Below are positions 59,701-64,000 of a stretch of DNA of 64,000 nucleotides, piece by piece; position 1 is the stretch's first letter; each line of letters begins with the position of its first letter. The notes under the pieces were generated by a model. The model had not been told where the DNA came from, made no database searches, and saw nothing but the letters and a program-made list of their open reading frames with translations. The DNA is taken from assembly GCA_033964015.1 (NCBI GenBank), contig CM066923.1:3520978-3584977 (forward strand), given 5' to 3'. Made by a program: the position numbers and the translations under genes. This DNA is from Scolanthus callimorphus. Lineage: Eukaryota; Cnidaria; Anthozoa; Actiniaria; Edwardsiidae.

Positions 59701-62700
59701 TCATGACACGCTATATGACTGCCTCTGCGTATCGACAGATGCACTGGAAAATACGACAACAGAAGCGATTTTATTCCTGAAAAGCCCTAACAGCGCGCAC
59801 AGTTTACTAGTGTTGTTGTATAAATTATTCACAGCTGGTTTTATATTCTTAATTGATATCTTGATTACTCCTTATACTTTCAGTTCCAACAAGCACCATT
59901 ACTTTGGCATCCAGCACGACAGTTAACGAATTTGACAATGTCACACTGAGTTGTTCAGCTGATGGCACTCCAGCGCCCACCATCAGATGGACTGATCAAC
60001 ATGGACAGGCACTCAGTCAAAACTCGTTTTGCACGCTCATAAATGTGACTAGAGACATGCACGGTCGTAACTACGCTTGTAATGTTACTGATGCATGTGG
60101 TAGAAACTCAACCAAGTCAACAGCACTTGTGGTGAATTGTAAGTTCGATGACCAACATTTTCTCAAATTTTCTTTTCCGGCGATAAAACATTTATTTTAA
60201 AGGGCCTATATAGCCTGCGTAAACAGCTGCCACCGGCGAGCGCTAGTGGCGGCTGCTTACGCAGGCTAAGGGCATATAATGAAGCCCAGTTCAATAGCCA
60301 TTAATTTTGTCTTCTTTTTAAAGATACGCCAGAAAACACACAGATCATTAAGGTTTCTCCAACCGGAAGTACGGTATGCCAAAATGATGACGTCACCGTG
60401 GAATGTAGTGCGTCTTCACGCCCACTGGTCAGCAGCTATACGTTTTACACTGACGGCGTCAGAGTGGTAACACAGACCAACGGTAGTTTCACCACAAAAG
60501 CTACGACTAATGGCGTTATGAATCTATTGTGCGAAGCCAGAAATGCTGTTGGGAAGGGAGGAAACGCTTCACTGAGGATCAATTTTAACGGTGAGATAAA
60601 CTTCATTTCCGATTTTCCCATTCTGCTTCTTCCAAATAGAGCAAAAGGCTTCATCGGCAAAACCTGAATGTCCTCTCAAACCTGTTTTACTCAGTTTAAT
60701 TTAATTTGCTTGAGCGACGTTCCCTCTCTCCACTATTCAGTGTTAAAGCTCGCCGTGCCTCATACAATAAAATAAAATAAAAATCTCACTCCAATTCTGC
60801 CAGTGCCAACCAAGGAACGTTTGGTCAATCAATCTTAATACAACTTGACAAAGTTGTATTGAAGACAAGAGACATGTAGCAAGATGATCATCTGTTGTGA
60901 CGTCGCTAGCCTGCAAGCCGGCTCTCCAGTGTTTTTTTTTTTTTTTTTCGGATATTTGACTTTTTTGGCGCGCGAGATTCCCGAGACAGGAATCCCGCGC
61001 TAAAAAAATGAAATATCATAAAAAGAAACACTGAGAGCCTGCTAGCAGGCCCTGACGTCACATGTTGTTGGATCATACCTGACAGTTTGAATATAATATT
61101 CTTTGAACGTTTTCTCTAGAATTACCATTCACTGCGTCAGTCCAAGCCAACCCAGTCAGCACAGTGAAGGAATTTTCCAAACTGACACTTAACTGTCAAG
61201 TTTCTGGTGAGGAACCTTCAAGCGCCACTACCACGTGGTCAAAAGATGGCATGACTGTACAAGGGAAAACAGGGCGATCGTTTATTTTCAACTCTGTGTT
61301 GAGAACTGATGCCGGAGTCTACACGTGTACTGTGATCGACAGTAGCAGAACTTGTGGTGTTGTTGTATCTGGTTCTATTCACGTCACAGTTCATTGTAAG
61401 TAAACAAGCAACACTATTGTTTGCAAGATATTTTTTCTCGTTAAAACGTCAAGACCGAAAAAAAAAACACTTACGCACAAAATCAATAGCATTTATCTTT
61501 CAAGCCGTTTTCATATAAATATACTATTTAAGTGCTTCTAAGATCACGATCTGCAAAGGTAATATATGTTGTGCCACGTCCATCGATGGCAAACATAATG
61601 AATAAAAGATTGATTCTTAATGGACAATGGACGTGATGGAGCCACGAATCCGTACGGTAACCGAGTGCTCGTTTTCTTGCAGATTTGTCGATGGAAAGAG
61701 GGATCAAGTGTATAGAAAAGAATGCAAATTTCATTCATCTTGAAGTCACGTCTACCCCAAGGGCATCTGTTAATTGTACCACGGAAGACGAACCTCTTGC
61801 ACTTGTAGTTATTAAGATGATAGGACCTGCAATCGTGTACAATGTGACATGGGAAACAGGACAAGAAGTCACACAAGTCTCCTGTCACGCAAAAAATGTC
61901 GCTGGAGAGTACAACTCCACATATCTTATAAAGAAAAGGGGTATGCTTTTATACTACTTCAAACCATCATTCCCTTCTACTGTTCTGCAATTTCGAAACG
62001 CCCAGAAAAATACAGGAACAAAAGTAAAAGAAACTGTACGTGCCTTTAACGGTTATGTACATAACGTGTAAAATACTGTTCTTTATTTTATTATTTGTAT
62101 TTGCGCATTGTGCTGTCTGCTCTCTCATATTGGTAATAACGCTTTTGCTATTAACATCACAGATAACCTTGGGAAGAAAATGTTTGTAACCTTTACCCTT
62201 CCAAACGAAAATTGCCCTGCCAATTTTGAGACGAAGATCAGGATACTAAAATTGGTAAGCTAAAAAATCCTTACTTCTTGTGATCTTGTAATCGATTTGT
62301 CGCATTAAATCACAGGTGACCCAGGACAATTGTTTGTGTACTACAACATCGAAGTATTGACAGTAATATAGGGTTTATATGGGGATTGTGGTAAGGGATG
62401 TTTGGACCTGACCTGGAAATTTTTAGGAAATTATCAATAAACGTTACTGAAACTTACCATGTTGTTAGTTGTGGTTGTCCTTGATGCTCATGTGAAGTTT
62501 CACGGATTTATCTTCAATTCGCCCCCCATACAGAGAGAAAAACAAGGTGGGAGGCTGAAGCCAAAAATCGGCTCGACGGACCGATCGGCAGAACGCACTT
62601 CGAGACGGATTTTTTCACAAAATTCGAATTCCACAACTAAACAAACACACCAGGATCGTAGATATACATGTTACCGACGCAGCAAAATCAATAAATATCC

Positions 62701-63640
62701 TGCAGTTACATACGCGAAGGTAGCAGACCCCGTTAAACTCGCACGACCCCCTTTGTAACGGTCGTTAAAAATCCGGTGTCGACACAGCTTGGACAACCAA
62801 AATGGCGGCCGTTAAAAACCAAAATGGCGGCCGTTACCAAAAACTCCTCAAGGGGGAGGGGGACCTAGCGCAAACTCATGCAAATCAGATTGTGCGACTC
62901 CAAAATAAATCCATTACCTCCCGAACAAAGGGATTAATTTTTTTTACTGGAGAAGAATGGATTTGTAGCAAATTTGGCCTAGGGAGCAGCCGCTCGGCGA
63001 GTTTGCGCTAGGTCCCCCTCCCCCTTGAGGAGTTTTTGGTAACGGCCGCCATTTTGGTTTTTAACGGCCGCCATTTTGGTTGTCCAAGCTGTGTCGACAC
63101 CGGATTTTTAACGACCGTTACAAAGGGGTCGTGCGAGTTTAACGGGGTCTGCTACCTTCGCGTATGTAACTGCAGGATATTTATTGATTTTGCTGCGTCG
63201 GTAACATGTACATCTACGATCCTGGTGTGTTTGTTTAGTTGTGGAATTCGAATTTTGTGAAAAAATCCGTCTCGAAGTGCGTTCTGCCGATCGGACCGTC
63301 GAGCCGATTTTTGGCTTCAGCCTCCCACCTTGTCTTTCTCTCTGTATGGGGGGCGAATTGAAGATAAATCCGTGAAACTTCACATGTGAGCATCAAGGAC
63401 AACCACAACTAACAACATGGTAAGTTTCAGTAACTTTTATTGATAATTTCCTAAAAATTTCCAGGTCCAAACATCCCTTACCACAATCCCCATATAAACC
63501 CTATATTACTCTCAATACTTCGATGTTGTAGTACACAAACAATTGTCCTGGGTCACCTGTGATTAAATATTGATCGATGTGTTATAGGTTCACGAATCAC
63601 TGGATCCAAATTGTTTTCTGGATGTCGAGCTCACCTACAG
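44672..63640 (+). CDS. Ig-superfamily receptor-like gene, copy R (exons E1-E16; 3' end outside window)
   Basis: Spliced gene encoding about 1237 residues in the visible exons. E1 is a signal peptide and E2 an unrecognised N-terminal domain. E3-E14 encode twelve Ig domains, one per exon, all phase 1-1, alternating type I (ending D-x-GCG-x-N-x-T) and type II (beginning Y-x-P-E). Type I and type II domains, except E4, each carry three cysteines. E15 (phase 1 to 0) and E16 (0 to 2) begin a different extracellular region. No transmembrane segment is reached. All junctions are AG/GT and the frame is open throughout. The product is inferred to be a heavily glycosylated secreted or membrane protein of IgSF adhesion or recognition type. 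A role in self/non-self recognition is possible but not shown. Intron 10 hosts a retrotransposon and intron 15 a palindromic element. Confidence 0.9.
44926..45288 (+). CDS. Copy R exon E2: N-terminal extracellular domain
   Basis: A 363-nt phase 1-1 exon of 121 residues. It has a single cysteine (SVCFNQS), several N-x-T sites, a beta-rich pattern and GFGTWYMKAIV near the end. The family is not recognised. It is almost invariant between the two gene copies (about two changes). Confidence 0.87.
45824..46238 (+). mobile_element. tRNA-derived SINE
   Basis: The head resembles a tRNA, with a polymerase III box A (ttagcgcagtgg, near 45830) and box B (gagttcaaacc, near 45873). A unique body follows, then a tail with taagcgctatataag and an (ATT)n run at 46211-46238. 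It lies in intron 2 of copy R. The tRNA head is fused to a body, so it is not a functional tRNA gene. Confidence 0.85.
46349..46468 (-). mobile_element. Small TIR MITE, copy 1
   Basis: 120 bp with ends like ggctggtttccatatagtcg and its near-complement. It is in opposite orientation to 49402-49520. Confidence 0.65.
47581..47832 (+). CDS. Copy R exon E3: type I Ig domain
   Basis: Begins VPIHNFVVP after splicing. It has LTCSADG, IRWTDQHG, SGVYTCIA and DGCGANYT. The acceptor ccttgcag and donor gtaagt are clear. Confidence 0.92.
48131..48314. mobile_element. Possible short TIR element with poly-C
   Basis: Ends are ccaggggaggatttag at the left and the complement of ccaggggcgaatccagg at the right. 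It contains a C-run at 48269-48287. It lies in intron 3 of copy R. Confidence 0.4.
48650..48910 (+). CDS. Copy R exon E4: type II Ig domain
   Basis: Begins YKPESTSL. It has an early cysteine (TSVC), LTCNAS, FKWNG and LTCEATN, plus two extra cysteines in a loop (SFCQSGPSC) found only in this domain. Confidence 0.92.
49196..49273. repeat. Long hairpin in copy R intron 4
   Basis: Arms of about 36 bp (aatccacctaaactcaacac... and its complement) surround a 4-nt loop, with few mismatches. It could fold in the pre-mRNA. Confidence 0.75.
49402..49520 (+). mobile_element. Small TIR MITE, copy 2
   Basis: A close relative of 46349-46468 in the other orientation, with the shared core ttggaattattcttttgttt. 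Confidence 0.65.
49809..50063 (+). CDS. Copy R exon E5: type I Ig domain
   Basis: Begins VPIYIFTGP. It has LTCSAEG, IRWTKHE, SGSYTCTA and GCGQNYT. 255 nt, phase 1-1. Confidence 0.92.
50522..50788 (+). CDS. Copy R exon E6: type II Ig domain
   Basis: Begins YKPEHTTL. Cysteines lie at GSTIC, LRCET and LTCNTTN. 267 nt, phase 1-1. Confidence 0.92.
51525..51782 (+). CDS. Copy R exon E7: type I Ig domain
   Basis: Begins EPISKFTGPTNIT. The core tryptophan is replaced (VSLTNPQG). The tail is YRCTAVDTSGCGANYT. 258 nt, phase 1-1. Confidence 0.92.
51870..52139 (+). CDS. Copy R exon E8: type II Ig domain
   Basis: Begins YKPENVQL. Cysteines lie at GSTIC, LICSAS and VTCVAKN. 270 nt, phase 1-1. It is separated from E7 by an 87-nt intron. 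Confidence 0.92.
52450..52707 (+). CDS. Copy R exon E9: type I Ig domain
   Basis: Begins APVTNFTGPSNIT. It is close to E7, also without the core tryptophan, and ends with a GCGTNFT tail. 258 nt, phase 1-1. Confidence 0.92.
52820..53089 (+). CDS. Copy R exon E10: type II Ig domain
   Basis: Begins YKPENIQL. It has GSTLC, LLCSASG and VTCMARN. 270 nt with an intact frame, unlike its partner in copy L. Confidence 0.92.
53322..53648 (+). repeat. ~146-bp tandem repeat, 2.2 copies
   Basis: Units start near 53322, 53468 and 53614 with a gtacaggcaccaaacttggc-like phrase and contain a G-rich block. The third unit is cut off where the retrotransposon begins at 53649. Confidence 0.65.
53704..54894 (+). 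CDS. Retrotransposon ORF1, Gag-like with CCCH zinc finger
   Basis: 396 codons from the first ATG at 53704. Upstream codons are open but lack an ATG, and they overlap repeat A1. Near the N terminus is a basic Cys-x2-Cys segment. Residues about 77-125 are a Glu/Arg-rich coiled coil. At about residues 354-372 is a CCCH zinc finger (C-x8-C-x4-C-x3-H), followed by more cysteines and histidines. It is expected to bind element RNA. It ends at TGA 54892-54894. Confidence 0.85.
   Translation: MVRSSKRNKKCPGCGEPTGGDRHLFGSASKSCTGPGDSDSTSDPVLAAPQTLPMPAPVVDSPVVASPVVATTPADQDLLSLEEELGRLQEEEEELQRQRRRDNLRSKIAEKRRNVERLRADRHCVEPSQPAAPVQIPTLAPTVPGNRFASLSQDPAINTDMVDLDNILRQCSVEDTPPTQAASCAPLQRLDSDPVVFLRQPQQSGETYFKVVDFIFNTVPRQEEQLVNSYGDTRLVLTTTNRKVRLDSVTMPQWVIASNRILFKLVTTGKLSNSAVSDYLAYNVKVMELAQRFEWRSVLRYDDEYRYLQSAYQFRWGSDSQHLHSVTLFPLSPRRFANPGPSPSPQFSSDGKEICRKFNSNATCKFPSCKYAHVCSKPGCGALHSAVNHPSTSSTQ
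54895..55713 (+). CDS. Retrotransposon reverse transcriptase segment
   Basis: The frame continues directly from ORF1 after its TGA with no other stop and no early ATG. It contains the RT fingers and palm: VPKQNSSEFRIIHDCS, motif A (VDLKQAYRSV), motif B (LPFGAKLSPSIF) and the catalytic YLDDF at about 55558. It ends at 55713 by a frame break just after the GFRINW motif; the homologous sequence continues in the next frame. Confidence 0.85.
   Translation, partial: LHSVTSNDSLIFSTWQRELSQDAHPDSDFLLTGVRDGFRIVSCSPSSIPPAEMHNYKSATHPSAKPQVEKQLRDAIAAGHYVISSTRPRVISALGAVPKQNSSEFRIIHDCSQPAGNAINDFAELDVSIQYDTVDQALRLIGPGYFMAKVDLKQAYRSVNVHPEDTTILGCKWLFSGDVNPTYLRDTRLPFGAKLSPSIFHRLTQSVKRMMLRRGFPGIIVYLDDFLVIGESETSCRDAFDSLIRLLSELGFRINWSNPATHLSRRAARQRR
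55643..56545 (+). CDS. Retrotransposon RT connection and RNase H segment
   Basis: It overlaps the RT segment in another frame and begins its homology at LTFLGVQLDS. The RNase H acidic residues are present: D in LYTDASSSGAG, E in NYKEVLAAL, D in YLDNQTA and D in GRDNVLADCIS. It is probably one polyprotein with the RT before the frame break. Confidence 0.85.
   Translation: MVFVLTGRTQQLTFLGVQLDSVARQLSLPSDKLAEFSALISSFLSRRRASLKQIQSLAGKLNWACRVVYGGRVFLRRILDFMNSFGSRRGMRRLPQTFRDDIFWWHHFLSTFNGVRFFLDDLPVTDLYTDASSSGAGAFFQGDWFYTHWQLDLPIATRLHINYKEVLAALLAVERWAPIWKDKHVILYLDNQTARAIINKGSSRDPFIQAALRRAFWLSATYNFRLTASFVPGRDNVLADCISRLHDPSYHGRFFADVVPCTPQGVPWFSGHLSDAALLSLFPRCYRAEGEESRHHGCEV
56379..57493 (+). pseudogene. 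Retrotransposon tyrosine recombinase, frameshifted
   Basis: It starts at ATG 56379, overlapping RNase H. The N-terminal SAM-like region (AESTKATYKTHRRVYLAFC) and the first catalytic Arg (FFCFLRKSN) are in one frame. Near 57297 the frame moves. The HSLRRGG box and the nucleophile Tyr in SDSYRQYL follow in the next frame, to TAG at 57491-57493. As sequenced, the uninterrupted frame ends at 57455 without H-x-x-R and Tyr, so this copy would not be active. Confidence 0.82.
57618..57740 (+). repeat. Retrotransposon split repeat B1
   Basis: 123 bp, matching 57939-58061. Starts ggggttcagttgtcag, ends tctagtaatttag. Confidence 0.88.
57837..57879 (+). repeat. Retrotransposon split repeat A2
   Basis: 43 bp, identical to A1 at 53649-53691 (gttagcaaggtgctcgcctt...). 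Confidence 0.88.
57939..58061 (+). repeat. Retrotransposon split repeat B2
   Basis: Second 123-bp B repeat. It marks the 3' end of the element. Confidence 0.88.
58062..59883. other. Rest of copy R intron 10
   Basis: No exon recognised. It contains the MITE at 58777-58924 and a C-run at 59576-59591. Short open frames at 58896-59198 and 59236-59514 have no recognisable domain. Confidence 0.4.
58777..58924. mobile_element. Short TIR MITE
   Basis: 148 bp. Inverted ends are gcgtagtcaatcaaactcg and its near-complement at the right, extending over gagccaatcagatcctt. Confidence 0.65.
59884..60138 (+). CDS. Copy R exon E11: type I Ig domain
   Basis: Begins VPTSTITL. It has LSCSADG, IRWTDQHG, YACNVTD and ACGRNST. 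It resembles E3 most closely. It follows the 6.8-kb intron that holds the retrotransposon. Confidence 0.9.
60211..60269. repeat. Short foldback in copy R intron 11
   Basis: Arms of about 25 bp (agcctgcgtaaacagctgcc and its near-complement) around a small loop. Confidence 0.65.
60324..60590 (+). CDS. Copy R exon E12: type II Ig domain
   Basis: Begins YTPENTQI. It has GSTVC, VECSASS and LLCEARN. 267 nt, phase 1-1. Confidence 0.9.
60897..61061. mobile_element. TIR MITE in copy R intron 12
   Basis: Ends gtgacgtc/gacgtcac with longer imperfect inverted arms (gctagcctgcaagccggctc and partner). A T-run and an inner gcgcg hairpin lie inside. Confidence 0.55.
61120..61395 (+). CDS. Copy R exon E13: type I Ig domain, diverged
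   Basis: Begins ELPFTASV. It has LNCQVSG, TTWSKDG, GVYTCTVID and TCGVVVSG, keeping the three-cysteine type I layout. Confidence 0.88.
61683..61940 (+). CDS. Copy R exon E14: type II Ig domain, degenerate
   Basis: Begins YLSMERGIKC. Cysteines also occur at VNCTTED and VSCHAKN, with the type II ending VAGEYNSTY. The core is less Ig-like than in the other exons. 258 nt, phase 1-1. Confidence 0.85.
62163..62254 (+). CDS. Copy R exon E15: start of a non-Ig extracellular region
   Basis: It continues the frame with DNLGKKMFVTFTLPNENC and ends KIRILKL in phase 0 with donor gtaagc. The change of phase and the lack of Ig features mark a new domain, which I do not recognise. Confidence 0.7.
62311..63561. 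mobile_element. Long palindromic (foldback) element in copy R intron 15
   Basis: Arms of roughly 560 bp (62311 to about 62875, and about 62998 to 63561) are near-perfect inverted copies with a 120-bp centre. Terminal sequence cacaggtgaccc. The 7-bp duplication attaaat flanks it (62304-62310 and 63562-63568). The mirrored open frames inside are palindrome artefacts. No transposase. Confidence 0.85.
63588..63640 (+). CDS. Copy R exon E16: continuation of the membrane-proximal region
   Basis: Acceptor gttatag and donor gtaagt. It encodes VHESLDPNCFLDVELTY plus two bases (phase 2). It joins E15 in frame. The acceptor lies only about 20 bp beyond the palindromic element in intron 15. Confidence 0.65.
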
Positions 63641-64000
63641 GTAAGTCCCCAAAATTGTGGCCTCTTTCACCATAAAGTCTCAAACTCGCTTGATTCCAAA
63701 TCACGTCTCCTTTGTGGAGCAAAATCCGATGAGATGTTACGAAGCTAGTTTGAGTAATTTTAGAAATTCAATTTTGTAGTCCCCTCAGAAATCAGTTAGG
63801 GAATTCCCCTTCACGTCACCCAATGATTGTAGCAATTTATTATTTTAGTTTTGTAGTTTCCCTATCTTTGTGAAAGACTCAGCTCAGAGGTAGTTCTCAC
63901 GGCACTTTAGATTATCCCATTTGGCACATTCCTAAAGACTTTATCGTTAGATCTAATACATACGAAAATCAGATAGCACTGCAATTGCTTTCAAATGCCT

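Noticed and set aside
62459..63383. Mirrored 91-99 codon open frames
   Set aside because: They are the same sequence on both arms of a palindromic element, with no recognisable domain.

Overview
This window is eukaryotic DNA. It contains spliced genes with GT-AG introns, a tRNA-derived SINE, a tyrosine-recombinase retrotransposon, Penelope-like and LINE remnants, many foldback or MITE elements and a long satellite. A secreted or cell-surface immunoglobulin-superfamily gene family together with Penelope-like and DIRS-superfamily elements fits a marine invertebrate, most likely an anthozoan cnidarian such as a stony coral. The species assignment is inference.

Two copies of one multi-exon Ig-domain gene lie head to head. 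Copy L is on the minus strand (exon 1 at 16210, running down to exon 10 at 1182 and off the left edge). Copy R is on the plus strand (exon 1 at 44672, running to exon 16 at 63640 and off the right edge). Each encodes a signal peptide (E1), an unrecognised N-terminal domain (E2), and then Ig domains encoded one per exon. All of these exons have symmetric phase-1 boundaries. Type I domains (odd exons) and type II domains (even exons) alternate, giving six two-domain cassettes in copy R. E2 is nearly identical between copies while E3-E5 differ much more. Copy L carries a frameshift in E10.

The 28-kb spacer between the two first exons (16.2-44.7 kb) has no host gene that I can support. From left to right it holds: a nested TIR element (16.4-17.9 kb); an element repeated in inverted orientation at 27.4-28.0 kb; a tandem A-B-A-B-A array (18.7-22.3 kb) whose B module also occurs alone in an intron of copy L; paired MITEs (22.7 and 24.1 kb); Penelope and LINE fragments; a MITE with a 9-bp target duplication (28.7-29.0 kb); a 5.9-kb hairpin satellite of about 62 bp (31.8-37.7 kb); and the same satellite in reverse orientation (39.0-41.9 kb), interrupted by a Penelope-like insertion.

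Intron 10 of copy R contains a DIRS-superfamily (Ngaro/PAT-like) retrotransposon. It has split direct repeats, a CCCH zinc-finger Gag, an RT, an RNase H and a tyrosine recombinase. Gag and RT share one frame, separated by a single UGA followed by CUA. Two further frame breaks suggest that this copy is inactive. Intron 15 of copy R is almost filled by a 1.25-kb palindromic element flanked by a 7-bp target duplication.
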